Below the pieces are notes generated by a model. It was not told where the DNA came from, did no database searches, and saw nothing but the letters and a program-made list of their open reading frames with translations. From Mucilaginibacter celer (GTDB lineage Bacteria > Bacteroidota > Bacteroidia > Sphingobacteriales > Sphingobacteriaceae), in assembly GCF_003576455.2 (NCBI RefSeq), contig NZ_CP032869.1, forward strand, positions 4,650,001-4,714,000: a stretch of 64,000 nucleotides of DNA, written 5' to 3'. The position numbers and the translations under genes are program-made. Numbering within the stretch: the stretch's first letter is position 1; each line of letters opens with the position of its first letter. Positions 51,586-60,101 of this stretch are shown one piece after another.

Positions 51586-52302
51586 ATGAGTAATATGCCC
51601 AACAAAAAAAGAATTTTATTGGCCGAAGACGAAGAACATTTGTTAGAGGCTATTAAACTTAACCTTGAGCTTGAGGGCTACAAGGTTTCTCCGGCTAAAA
51701 ACGGTAAAAAAGCCTTACAGCTTTTTAAAGAAGAGCGTTTTAACCTGGTGATATTAGACGTAATGATGCCCGAGATTGACGGCTTTGTAGTAGCCGAAAC
51801 TATCAGGCTTGAAAATACCGAAGTGCCTATCATGTTTTTGACGGCCAAAAACACCAACGAAGACAAAATTTCGGGCCTTAAAAAAGGTGCAGATGATTAT
51901 TTAACCAAGCCGTTTAACCTGGAAGAGCTGATTTTAAGGGTGAACAACCTGGTAAAACGCAGCCTGAAAGGTGAAGACCTGAAAGAGTTTAACAGCTATA
52001 AAATTGGCGATAAAACCATCCATTTCAACTCGTTCGAGCTGGTTAATGAAGATGGTTCGATCACCGCGCTTACCAAAAAAGAAACCATGCTGTTGAAACT
52101 GCTGATTGAGCGCCGCAATGACGCCGTATCGCGCGAGCAGATTTTGGAAACTGTTTGGAATTATGACGTTTACCCGTCAACCCGTACTATCGATAACTTT
52201 ATCCTAACCTTCCGTAAGTATTTTGAACCAGATCCTAAAAACCCGGTTTATTTTCACTCTATCCGCGGTGTAGGCTATAAATTTACCGATACCCAGCATT
52301 AA
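51586..52302 (+). CDS. OmpR-family response regulator
   Basis: 238 residues. Receiver domain with the acidic pair in LLAEDEEHLL, phospho-acceptor Asp58 (VILDVMMPE) and Lys in YLTKPFN. The C-terminal winged helix has the usual ALTKKETMLLKLL and RTIDNFILTFRK segments. It starts eight bases after the kinase. Likely targets include neighbouring hem genes, but no binding site was identified. Confidence 0.94.
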   Translation: MSNMPNKKRILLAEDEEHLLEAIKLNLELEGYKVSPAKNGKKALQLFKEERFNLVILDVMMPEIDGFVVAETIRLENTEVPIMFLTAKNTNEDKISGLKKGADDYLTKPFNLEELILRVNNLVKRSLKGEDLKEFNSYKIGDKTIHFNSFELVNEDGSITALTKKETMLLKLLIERRNDAVSREQILETVWNYDVYPSTRTIDNFILTFRKYFEPDPKNPVYFHSIRGVGYKFTDTQH

Positions 52303-52823
52303 TGTTCAGCAATAGGGTACGCATATTCATAGCTTTTGTATTCCTGCTATCGTTAGGGCTATTGTCGTATTTCCGCATTTATGAACTTGCCGCGGTAGCT
52401 GCCATGATGATCATTTTGCTGATCTGGGATTATTTCAGGCAGGGCACGTTGATCATAGCCGCCAAACATTTTCACGTTAAGGACTATGATAAAACAGCCG
52501 CCTCGCTAAACCAGATCATGAAACCCGAATGGCTCAGTAAAAAACGCCGCGGTTATTATGAGTTTATATACGGTGGAGTTTGCCTGCAAAAACAGGATTT
52601 TGAAGCGGCAGAAAGGCATTACGAAATAGCGGCCCAATACCCGCTGCGCTCGGTTAATGATCATGTGGCCGCTTTGGTTAGCGTAGCCAACATCAGCATT
52701 AGGCGTGGCAATTACGAAAAAGCCAAAGCCTACCTGCAACTGGCCGAGCAGCACAAGGAAACAATAACAGCCAAAATGAAGGAAGTGATAAACCGCCTTC
52801 ACCAGGAATTGAAAAAGCATTAA
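52302..52823 (+). CDS. Membrane-anchored TPR-like protein
   Basis: 173 residues. Two hydrophobic segments at about 7-22 and 27-42, then a helical region with TPR-like units (GGVCLQKQDFEAAERHYEIA, VANISIRRGNYEKAKAYLQLA). Its ATG overlaps the regulator stop by one base (TAATG), showing translational coupling with the two-component system. It may assemble a partner at the membrane; no more can be said. Confidence 0.7.
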   Translation: MFSNRVRIFIAFVFLLSLGLLSYFRIYELAAVAAMMIILLIWDYFRQGTLIIAAKHFHVKDYDKTAASLNQIMKPEWLSKKRRGYYEFIYGGVCLQKQDFEAAERHYEIAAQYPLRSVNDHVAALVSVANISIRRGNYEKAKAYLQLAEQHKETITAKMKEVINRLHQELKKH

Positions 52824-52961
52824 GAAAAGAATCAAGACAGCAAGAGTCAGGATTCAAGAAGAAATAAAAGAGAGGCAAGACGACGAGAGTCGGGAATCAA
52901 GACGAGAAAGAAAAACCCTTCTTCTTGATTCCTGGCTCTTGATTTCTTGCTTCTAACACAA
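52824..52961. repeat. Word-type hairpin repeat (AATCAAGACAGCAAGAGTC) before hemE
   Basis: Left arm words such as AAGAGTCAGGATTCAAGAAG; right arm complements CTTCTTGATTCCTGGCTCTT. It runs from the upstream stop codon to the hemE start. Confidence 0.82.
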
Positions 52962-52964
52962 AAT

Positions 52965-53990
52965 ATGAGAGATTCGTTATTAATAAAAGCGGCATTTTCA
53001 GAGGCAACAGAACGCCCGCCGGTATGGATGATGAGGCAGGCAGGCCGCTTTATGAAAGAGTATTGGGATATCAAAAACAAATACTCGTTCCTTGAAATGT
53101 GTAAAACACCAGAGATCGCTGCGGACGTTACTATGCTCCCGGTTGATCTGTTAGGCATCGACGGCGCTATCCTTTTTTCGGATATCCTGGTAACAGGCGA
53201 AGCCATGGGCGGCGATTTGAGCTTTAATGCAGGAGTTGGTCCGCTGTTTGCAAACCCGGTACGTACGCAGGCTGATATTGATGCATTGCAAACCGATGTG
53301 TTGGATAAACTGCAATATGTGGGCGATGCTATTAAAGTAATTCAGCAACGCCTTGCAGACCGTATCCCTTTGATCGGTTTCGCTGGTGCTCCTTTTACCG
53401 TAATGAGCTATCTGGTTGAAGGCGGATCATCAAAAGATTTTAAACGTACCAAACTGATGCTGCACAATGAGCCGGAAATAGCCCATCAACTGTTATCAAA
53501 AATCGCCACCGTTACGGCCGATTACCTGAACATGCAGATAGCTGCCGGTGTAAACGCCGTACAGATCTTCGATAGCTGGGCTCAGGCTTTGGCATGGGAC
53601 GATTATAAAGAGTTCAGTCACCGTTACATTGCCGAGATCATCAGCAAACTGAACCGTAAGGATATCCCTGTGATTTCCTTCTGCAAAGGCAGCTCGGTTT
53701 TCGCGCCGCTAATGGCCGAAGCCAAACCGGATGTGATCTCTATAGATTGGAATGTTGACCTGTTAGATATTAAAAAACGTTTACCGGCAGGCATAGCAGT
53801 TCAGGGCAACCTTGATCCGCATATTTTATATGCTGATAAAAAAGTGATTAAGGAACGCATCTACCGCTTGTTCGACAGGATGAAAGGTGAGAACGGCTTC
53901 ATTTTCAACCTGGGCCATGGTATTATGCCGGATATTCCGTTTGATAATGTGAAGTACGCGGTGGAAGTGATTAAAGAATATGCCCCCTAA
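52965..53990 (+). CDS. hemE: Uroporphyrinogen decarboxylase
   Basis: 341 residues from ATG 52965 (MRDSLLIKAAFSEATERPPVWMMRQAGR); the frame runs six codons further upstream into repeat DNA. The signature PVWMMRQAGRFM and the Asp-bearing LFSDIL segment are present. It decarboxylates the four acetate side chains of uroporphyrinogen III. The stop codon TAA is part of a CCCCCTAACCCCCTAAAGGG repeat. Confidence 0.96.
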   Translation: MRDSLLIKAAFSEATERPPVWMMRQAGRFMKEYWDIKNKYSFLEMCKTPEIAADVTMLPVDLLGIDGAILFSDILVTGEAMGGDLSFNAGVGPLFANPVRTQADIDALQTDVLDKLQYVGDAIKVIQQRLADRIPLIGFAGAPFTVMSYLVEGGSSKDFKRTKLMLHNEPEIAHQLLSKIATVTADYLNMQIAAGVNAVQIFDSWAQALAWDDYKEFSHRYIAEIISKLNRKDIPVISFCKGSSVFAPLMAEAKPDVISIDWNVDLLDIKKRLPAGIAVQGNLDPHILYADKKVIKERIYRLFDRMKGENGFIFNLGHGIMPDIPFDNVKYAVEVIKEYAP

Positions 53991-54113
53991 CCCCCTAAAG
54001 GGGGAACTAAAGCGCATAGGGGCTTAGTAAAATATTTTCAATTAAAAAAGCCTGTCCTAATGGACAGGCTTTAAGTTTAAACACTCCCCCTTTAGGGGGC
54101 CGGGGGGCTTGGC
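53985..54113. repeat. CCCCCTAA/AGGGGG repeat pair around a terminator
   Basis: GCCCCCTAACCCCCTAAAGG at the hemE stop and CTCCCCCTTTAGGGGGCCGG just before hemJ are inverted relatives, with the terminator at 54046-54074 between them. Confidence 0.75.
54046..54074. terminator. Terminator between hemE and hemJ
   Basis: 11-bp stem AAAGCCTGTCC / GGACAGGCTTT with a 4-nt loop; the flanking A-run and T-rich tail make it possible in both directions. Confidence 0.75.
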
Positions 54114-54116
54114 CAT

Positions 54117-54650
54117 ATGTACGAATACGTTCTTGCTATACACATCATTTTTGTAGTCTGCTGGATGGCGGGGCTGTTTTATATTGTGCGCTTGTTTATC
54201 TATCATACCGAGGCACAGGACAAGCCTGAACCAGAGCGTACTATCCTTTCCAAACAGTTCGAGATCATGGAAAGCAGGTTATGGAATATCATAGCCAAAC
54301 CATCAATGCTGATCACTATTTTGGCTGGATGCACCCTTGTTTATTTAAAACAGGGCTGGATGCTGATGGCCTGGCTACCTATCAAAATAGGCTTTGTGCT
54401 TGGCCTGGTTGCTTACCATCACATCTGTCAATCCAAAATAAAACAGATGCGCAACGGTATTTTCAAGTGGAAATCAACCCAATTACGCCTTTGGAATGAA
54501 CTTGCTACTATTTTGCTTTTCGCAATAGTGTTTCTCGCCGTAAAAAAAGACGCGCTGAGCTGGGTGTTTGGCGTTATGGGGATTGTATCGTTAGGTGTGA
54601 TATTGATGATAGCAGTAAAGATTTACAAGCGATACAGGGAGAAAAAATAA
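54117..54650 (+). CDS. hemJ: Protoporphyrinogen oxidase HemJ
   Basis: 177 residues, four membrane segments. The start YVLAIHIIFVVCWMAGLFYI carries His9, and LPIKIG carries Lys90, positions that correspond to the conserved His and Lys needed for heme binding and activity in HemJ. It oxidises protoporphyrinogen IX to protoporphyrin IX at the membrane. Its place at the end of the hem cluster supports the call. Confidence 0.9.
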   Translation: MYEYVLAIHIIFVVCWMAGLFYIVRLFIYHTEAQDKPEPERTILSKQFEIMESRLWNIIAKPSMLITILAGCTLVYLKQGWMLMAWLPIKIGFVLGLVAYHHICQSKIKQMRNGIFKWKSTQLRLWNELATILLFAIVFLAVKKDALSWVFGVMGIVSLGVILMIAVKIYKRYREKK

Positions 54651-54651
54651 G

Positions 54652-55407
54652 CTACCCCTTTTCTTCTCCCACATCAGTCAAGCTAAACGGCGCAGTCATG
54701 GCGCAATGAAAGCCTAAAAAACACGAAGCCATCAGCACGCTGCCTAAAGCACTCTCCACAAAATAAAATGTTGATTTTGCTTTAACCGGGATCATCAGCA
54801 ATTCAAAAATCACTCCCCGTAGCAATAAGGTAACTTCGTAAGCTGCTTCATTAAAAAAGTATACGGCTATTAGTAAAAAAACGAGCTGCCGCGGCTTAAT
54901 TGGCTGCGCAAAAACATTCAACTGAATTACCAGCGCGAATAAGATTAAAGGAATATAGATCCGTGCATGGAAAATAACGTTAGCTATCCATCTGTCGAGG
55001 TTTTGATTATTTACTGCATGATGCAATTGTCCCTTTAAACGGAAAAACGAAAAATCCAGCAGCACACAAACAATCAGGATCAGTAATAAGCCAACCACAC
55101 TTTTGATGTTTACCTTATGGAGCAACTTCACTGAAAAAATCGACACAAAAAACAGGAATACCGATTTTCCATTATCAGCTAAACAGTAAACCTCGTTACT
55201 ACTGAACCGAAGCGTAAAAAAGCTTAATATGCTTACCGGGTGCGTTTTTGCAATAGTATCATAATTGCTATAGTTGGATAGCACTTCGATAATTATAAAG
55301 CAGAGCACTGTCCATAAAAATGCCGGTCCAATGGTTTTAAGGAATTGTTTTTGGTAGATATCAACGAAAGCTGTCGCCTGCTTTTTTAAAAAAGTGGAGT
55401 ATTGCAT
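54652..55407 (-). CDS. Polytopic membrane protein of unknown function
   Basis: 251 residues with about six hydrophobic segments (near 28-44, 60-72, 85-98, 102-122, 148-165 and 172-190). No family is recognised. There is no signal peptide or catalytic motif. It converges with hemJ; the two stop codons lie two bases apart. Confidence 0.6.
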   Translation of the reverse strand: MQYSTFLKKQATAFVDIYQKQFLKTIGPAFLWTVLCFIIIEVLSNYSNYDTIAKTHPVSILSFFTLRFSSNEVYCLADNGKSVFLFFVSIFSVKLLHKVNIKSVVGLLLILIVCVLLDFSFFRLKGQLHHAVNNQNLDRWIANVIFHARIYIPLILFALVIQLNVFAQPIKPRQLVFLLIAVYFFNEAAYEVTLLLRGVIFELLMIPVKAKSTFYFVESALGSVLMASCFLGFHCAMTAPFSLTDVGEEKG

Positions 55408-55463
55408 GATAGGGTTAGGGAATAAAATTGTTCTATAAGAATATACCTATTAAGATCACAAAT

Positions 55464-55772
55464 CTATTTAAAAGCCTCATCATCCAATTCTACTTTCCCC
55501 TCCAGTTCCAACAGTTTCTTCTGATTTTCTAAGATAGAAGATATATCTAATTCACGGTCTTCTCTTTGAACTCTTTGCCATTCAACGGGATCACCAAATG
55601 AAGATTCGGAAGTAGCCCTAAAGTTCAGAATCTCTTGTTTAAGCGCTTCACGATCTATATCCTGAGCGCTGATTTTGATATCTTTTTTTACTACAATAAC
55701 ATTAAGCTTATTAGCCAGTGCTATTATCTCTTTAATGCTTTGTTCATTATCGGATTTCAGGATTAATTCCAT
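55464..55772 (-). CDS. Small acidic protein, antitoxin-like
   Basis: 102 residues, acidic. The N-terminus MELILKSDNEQSIKEIIALA with LNVIVVKK resembles the first part of small Bacteroidota antitoxin-like proteins (compare the antitoxin at 33340), but no toxin gene is adjacent. The C-terminal half is predicted coil and helix. It may be an orphan antitoxin or simply an unknown protein. Confidence 0.5.
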   Translation of the reverse strand: MELILKSDNEQSIKEIIALANKLNVIVVKKDIKISAQDIDREALKQEILNFRATSESSFGDPVEWQRVQREDRELDISSILENQKKLLELEGKVELDDEAFK

Positions 55773-55818
55773 ACTTCAACTGTTGATATAGTCAAAAATA
55801 CGAATTAACAATCAATAC

Positions 55819-55965
55819 GGGGCACCTACGGAGCCAATTTCCTGTTGAATACTTTCTATAAACACGTTATTCCTACGGAGTATTTAAATAATCTTTTAGT
55901 GCCTCATAGGAGTAACATGTTTATAGTAGATTTTAGCTGTATTTTAAGGCTCCGTAGGTTCCCCG
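55819..55965. repeat. Nested hairpin repeat of about 145 nt, copy 3
   Basis: Outer arms GGGGCACCTACGGAGCC and GGCTCCGTAGGTTCCCC; inner arms start CTATAAACACGTTATTCCTA and end GGAGTAACATGTTTATAG. Nothing else is seen in the gap up to the sigma factor gene. Confidence 0.87.
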
Positions 55966-56065
55966 TTTTTAAAAGCGATTATCTATTTTAACACAACATT
56001 CGTTTATTAAAAATTATTTCAATCCCCATGCAACCATTTACATCGCTCCACCATCTTACTTATAA

Positions 56066-56638
56066 ATGATGTTTTTGGAACCTAACTATACCATTCACCA
56101 ACTAATTGATCGCTGCCGGGCAGGCGAGCGTAAGGCACAGGAGTTGCTTTACAAACAGTTTGCCGGGAAAATGCTGGGGGTATGTATGCGCTACGCTACC
56201 GACCGCATGGAGGCCGAAGATATGTTACAGAATGGTTTTATCAGGGTTTTTCAAAAAATGCAGGGCTACCGGGGCGACGGATCATTTGAGGGCTGGGTTA
56301 GGCGCATAATGGTTCACAGCTCTATCGAGTATTACCGCAAACATCATAAAATGATGCAGGTTGTTGATATTGACGAGGCCGGGCACGAACCCTCGGTAAA
56401 CCCGATAGCCTCGGCCAATCTGGATGCCAAGGTGCTGATGGGCATGATCCAGCAACTGGCGCCGGGATACCGCATCGTGTTTAACCTTTATGCGCTTGAA
56501 GGTTATTCGCACAAAGAGATAGCCGAAATTGTGGGCATTACCGAGGGTGCCTCTAAATCGCAACTATCAAGGGCGCGCACAATACTGAAAGAACAAATTG
56601 CTAAAATGGAGGGCAAAAGTTATGGATACGCAGGATAA
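56066..56638 (+). CDS. ECF-type RNA polymerase sigma factor
   Basis: 190 residues. Region 2 spans about 20-95 (YATDRMEAEDMLQNGFIRVFQKM) and region 4 about 125-180, with the helix-turn-helix YSHKEIAEIVGITEGASKSQLSRAR. It should redirect polymerase to a small regulon. The next gene overlaps by 17 bases and looks like its regulator, and an outer-membrane protein follows, a common cell-envelope stress layout. Confidence 0.93.
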   Translation: MMFLEPNYTIHQLIDRCRAGERKAQELLYKQFAGKMLGVCMRYATDRMEAEDMLQNGFIRVFQKMQGYRGDGSFEGWVRRIMVHSSIEYYRKHHKMMQVVDIDEAGHEPSVNPIASANLDAKVLMGMIQQLAPGYRIVFNLYALEGYSHKEIAEIVGITEGASKSQLSRARTILKEQIAKMEGKSYGYAG

Positions 56639-57422
56639 GGAACTGGACATGCTGTTTAAACAACAGCTTGATGACCTGGAAATACAACCGTCGGCCGCGG
56701 TATGGCAGGGCATCAGCTCCGAACTAAATACGCGCAAACGCAAACGAGTATTACTGCCCCTGCTTAGCGCGGCAGCCAGTGTAATGGTACTTGTAACTGC
56801 CGGAATCTTGTTTATTCCTAAGCATCGGATTAAGAATGCTGATGCCCAACACTCAAACCGGATAGCTAAAACAACTAACCCTGTAAAGCAACCCACTGTT
56901 GTTAAAATAGAGCCAATGGTACCTCCAGCCACAGTTCCAAACAAAACAACAGTTAGCCCGGTTATAGCACCTGTTAATACGTTAGCGCAAACAAACAAGC
57001 CCAAAACAAAAAGCAATTTGGTACAACCCGTACAGCAACCGGTTATTGAAAGCAAAAAGCCTGCGGATGCCCCTGCAGATCAGCCCCTGCTTGCCCAAAC
57101 TCCTGTTGCGAATTACAACATTGTAAAAACAACCAATATTGATTCAGCAGTAACTATCCAGGCCAAACCGGTTATCATTAACAATGAAAAACCACAGCAG
57201 GCGCTGATAGCGCAAGCCCCAATCCAGCCCGTGCCGTCGGCTGCAAAATCTGTAAAAAAACATCGTATCCGCAGCATTGGCGATGTATTTAATGTGATGA
57301 TAGCCGCTGTTGATAAACGTAAAGACAAGGTAATTGAGTTTACCAACACCGATGAAGACGATGCCACCATAACCGGCGTAAACCTCGGCTTCATTAAAGT
57401 GAAAAAAGAAAAAGATAAATAA
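56622..57422 (+). CDS. Single-pass membrane protein, probable anti-sigma regulator
   Basis: 266 residues from ATG 56622 (MDTQDKELDMLFKQQL); the frame is open back to a TTG at 56598 but that start is unlikely. The cytoplasmic N-terminal part of about 40 residues is followed by one membrane segment (about 46-64) and a long periplasmic part rich in Pro, Thr, Lys and Gln without clear fold. The overlap with the sigma gene and this topology fit an anti-sigma factor, though no zinc-binding motif is seen. Confidence 0.72.
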   Translation: MDTQDKELDMLFKQQLDDLEIQPSAAVWQGISSELNTRKRKRVLLPLLSAAASVMVLVTAGILFIPKHRIKNADAQHSNRIAKTTNPVKQPTVVKIEPMVPPATVPNKTTVSPVIAPVNTLAQTNKPKTKSNLVQPVQQPVIESKKPADAPADQPLLAQTPVANYNIVKTTNIDSAVTIQAKPVIINNEKPQQALIAQAPIQPVPSAAKSVKKHRIRSIGDVFNVMIAAVDKRKDKVIEFTNTDEDDATITGVNLGFIKVKKEKDK

Positions 57423-57452
57423 GATTAGTATTAAAGATATATTGCAACGATT

Positions 57453-58274
57453 ATGAAACGCCTCCTTTTTACCCTCATGATATGCCTTGCCGCGGGTTTT
57501 AGCTATGCCCAAAGCAGCACCCCCGATTCAACTCAGATCGACACCACTACTACCCATAAAAAGCACGTTAAAGTAAAACTTGGCTTTGGCGATGATGTGG
57601 CACAGGTTAATGTTAACGGCCCGGATACAGCCTACCACGCACACAAAGCCCCTGGCTTTTCATTCGGCATCACTTTTTCAAGGATCGACCTTGGTTTTGC
57701 TACGCTGATTGACAATGGCAGCTTCACCCTATCTCAAAACAATAAATTCCTGAGCTACCGCCAGTGGAAAACCAGTAACTTCGGTTTTGACGTGATACAA
57801 TTTGGATACCGCTTTAACAGCGCCTTCAAAATCTACGTATCCGGCGGCTTCGACTGGACGCATATCCGCCTCCGCGATGATATTACCATACAGCGCAACG
57901 CCCCGGTGCTTACTTATGTGCAGGATAGTATCCACTACCGCAAAAATCGCTTTTCATCAAGCTATTTAAGGATTCCGCTGTCGTTTTATTACCGCAGCCA
58001 TGAGGATGACCGCGGTAATTATTTCAGGTTAGTTGCCGGTCCGGAGATTGGAATTTTGCTAAATGGCCGCGTAAAACAGATCAGTGATGAAAACGGCAAG
58101 CAGAAATTTAACGACGATTATCATTTTGCCAAACTGCGTAAAGGCGTATTTGTGCGCATGGGTTACGGTATAATGGGCTTGTATGCCAAATATTACTTTA
58201 ACGACATGTTTGAGGATAGCCCGGCGCAGAAGGGATTGAGGAATTTTTCGTTCGGATTGACGTTTGGCTTCTAA
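57453..58274 (+). CDS. Outer-membrane beta-barrel protein
   Basis: 273 residues. Signal peptide to the AQS site near residue 20. Alternating hydrophobic strands follow (FSFGITFSRIDLGF, FGFDVIQFGYRF, FKIYVSGGFDW, FRLVAGPEIGILL) and the chain ends in Phe (FSFGLTFGF), as expected for Bam-inserted barrels of the porin/PorT-like kind. It lies 30 nt behind the anti-sigma gene and is probably part of that operon. Confidence 0.78.
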   Translation: MKRLLFTLMICLAAGFSYAQSSTPDSTQIDTTTTHKKHVKVKLGFGDDVAQVNVNGPDTAYHAHKAPGFSFGITFSRIDLGFATLIDNGSFTLSQNNKFLSYRQWKTSNFGFDVIQFGYRFNSAFKIYVSGGFDWTHIRLRDDITIQRNAPVLTYVQDSIHYRKNRFSSSYLRIPLSFYYRSHEDDRGNYFRLVAGPEIGILLNGRVKQISDENGKQKFNDDYHFAKLRKGVFVRMGYGIMGLYAKYYFNDMFEDSPAQKGLRNFSFGLTFGF

Positions 58275-58278
58275 TTTT

Positions 58279-58406
58279 CTGGGATTACACCGATTATTTT
58301 GATTTTACTGATTATATAGAAAACACAATCAGTGAAATCAAAATAATCATTCTAATCATAGCAAAAAAGGAATCAACGAAATCAACGTAATCATAACCAT
58401 CAACGG
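58279..58406. repeat. Word-type hairpin repeat (GATTACACCGATT / AATCAGTGAAATC)
   Basis: Left: GGGATTACACCGATTATTTT; right: ACAATCAGTGAAATCAAAAT and further ATCAACG words. It is the most extended member of the AATCGGTG family and fills the gap before the ABC ATPase. Confidence 0.78.
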
Positions 58407-58422
58407 TGTATCTTTGCAATCA

Positions 58423-59421
58423 ATGTCAGATACACCATTTTTCCAGGCGATTGCCGTAAGTAAAATATACCCCGGTAAACAACAATCAGGCTTAAAGAAA
58501 ACAGATTTAAGTATTGAGCCGGGTAAAATAACAGCCATTATTGGTGAAAGCGGAAGCGGTAAAAGCACTTTGTTAAAACTGCTTTACGGATTGCTTTCGC
58601 CCGATGAAGGCAAAGTTTACTTTAAAGGCGAACGCATTTGGGGGCCTGAAGAAAAACTGATTCCCGGACATGATGCCATGAAAATGGTAACCCAACATAC
58701 TGATGATCTGAACCTGTTTGCCAAAGTTTGGGATAATATAGCAGCCATGCTCCCGGCCACGGATTTGAAAGCCAAACAGGAAAAAACCGAACGCGTTCTC
58801 AAACAACTTAATATGTTCAGCATGGCCGATAAACGCGTGGCCGACCTGAGCGGTGGCGAAAAACAACGCGTGGCTATTGCCAGGGCCATCGTTACTCAAC
58901 CTGAAGTGCTGTTTTTAGATGAGCCCTTTAACCAGGTCGACACGTCCTTCAGGGAAGGTTTACAACACGATATCAGGCAGATAGTAAAAGAAACCGGCAT
59001 AACGGTGATCATGGTATCACACGATCCGGCCGAGGTGCTTTCGATGGCCGATGAACTTATCGTTTTAAATAAAGGTGAAATCGTGGAAACCGGTAACCCC
59101 AAGACTATGTATAAACACCCGCAAAACCTTTATACGGCAAAGCTTTTAACTAATTGTAATATTTTCAATGCTGCCGAAGCCCATTTTTCGGGCATCAATA
59201 CCGGTGCGCAATACGTGGTGATCTACCCCGAGCATGTGAAAATAAAACTCATCGCCCCAGCAAAAAACTGGGTGGTGAAACAGGTATTGTTTAAAGGTTT
59301 TTATGAAGAGTTGATATTACAGCAGGGCAATACCGAAATGCGTGTACTAAGCGAAGAACCCGGCAAACATGCCGAAGGCGAGCATGTGGCGGTGCGGGTG
59401 GATAAATGGCTGGAGTATTAA
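58423..59421 (+). CDS. ABC transporter ATP-binding protein
   Basis: 332 residues from ATG 58423 (MSDTPFFQAIAVSKIYPGKQQ). Walker A GESGSGKST, signature LSGGEKQRVAIARA, Walker B VLFLDEPF and the switch His in MVSHDPAEVL. From about residue 240 a C-terminal domain resembling a TOBE-type regulatory domain follows. This suggests an importer ATPase of the PotA/CysA kind, but no permease or binding protein is adjacent. TATCTTTG at 58409-58416, a possible -7 box, would give an almost leaderless mRNA. Confidence 0.85.
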   Translation: MSDTPFFQAIAVSKIYPGKQQSGLKKTDLSIEPGKITAIIGESGSGKSTLLKLLYGLLSPDEGKVYFKGERIWGPEEKLIPGHDAMKMVTQHTDDLNLFAKVWDNIAAMLPATDLKAKQEKTERVLKQLNMFSMADKRVADLSGGEKQRVAIARAIVTQPEVLFLDEPFNQVDTSFREGLQHDIRQIVKETGITVIMVSHDPAEVLSMADELIVLNKGEIVETGNPKTMYKHPQNLYTAKLLTNCNIFNAAEAHFSGINTGAQYVVIYPEHVKIKLIAPAKNWVVKQVLFKGFYEELILQQGNTEMRVLSEEPGKHAEGEHVAVRVDKWLEY

Positions 59422-59532
59422 TTTCTTCGAAAAGCATGTGTCGCCCTGAGTAATTAAAAGCTGAGACCACCATTTTGTCAATCCTGAGTAGGTGAAAGCC
59501 GCGGCATCTGAAGGAAATATGACATCACTATT

Positions 59533-59700
59533 TTGTCATCCTGAGGAACGAAGCATCTTCTTCGCCCTGCATAGCGGCCATGCTTGTTGCAGAAGATGCT
59601 TCGTTCCTCAGCATGACAACGTGTTATGTCATGGATAGCTTGTCGAAGGGTCGCGCTTAAAGCGCCCCACCCACCATGCTTCGACAAGCTCAGCATGACA
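59533..59700. repeat. TTGTCATCCTGAG palindromic repeat, copy 2, and a GCTTGTCGAAG palindrome
   Basis: 59533-59619 is a long palindrome (TTGTCATCCTGAGGAACGAA ... TTCGTTCCTCAGCATGACAA). 59637-59700 has GCTTGTCGAAGGG with CATGCTTCGACAAGC. Together with a partial unit at 59474-59525 they fill the 368-nt gap; no gene is seen. Confidence 0.85.
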
Positions 59701-59721
59701 GCCCTACTCGAGTTTTAATAA

Positions 59722-59764
59722 AAAAAATTGGACCAGTGCCGTACCTCGCGCCGACAACTGGTCC
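59722..59764 (-). terminator. Intrinsic terminator of the small secreted-protein gene
   Basis: On the minus strand an 8-bp stem GGACCAGT/ACTGGTCC is followed by AATTTTTTTT. It lies 25 nt past the end of the gene at 59790. Confidence 0.85.
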
Positions 59765-59789
59765 TTAAACGTATATTTAAAAAAAGGTC

Positions 59790-60101
59790 TTAATGCTTCA
59801 GGTTAAGGCTCAATGTTACCAGGTTCCTGCTTTCAATGTATGCTGTGCGCTCATTTAGTTTATCCAGTATCTGGTTTAACGCTACCAATGTTTTTTTCTT
59901 TTTAAGGTTGAGTTTGGTGTAAACCGTTTCTTCGTACATCAATCGTTTATCGGCGCTGTAAAATTTTACAGTTTGTACTTTAGGCAGGTTGATGTTGTTT
60001 TCAATAACCCAAAATCCCTGGTTTACATTAACTTTATCTTGTGCCTGGCTGCCGGTAATCAGGGCGGCAAAGATGGCGATGGTTGTGATAATTTTTTTCA
60101 T
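59790..60101 (-). CDS. Small secreted protein of unknown function
   Basis: 103 residues. A clear signal peptide (MKKIITTIAIFAALITGSQAQ). The mature part of about 82 residues contains NQGFWVIENNINLPK and VQTVKFYSADKRLMYEE, a small beta-rich pattern common in Bacteroidota periplasmic proteins, but no named family is recognised. Single gene with its own terminator. Confidence 0.72.
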   Translation of the reverse strand: MKKIITTIAIFAALITGSQAQDKVNVNQGFWVIENNINLPKVQTVKFYSADKRLMYEETVYTKLNLKKKKTLVALNQILDKLNERTAYIESRNLVTLSLNLKH

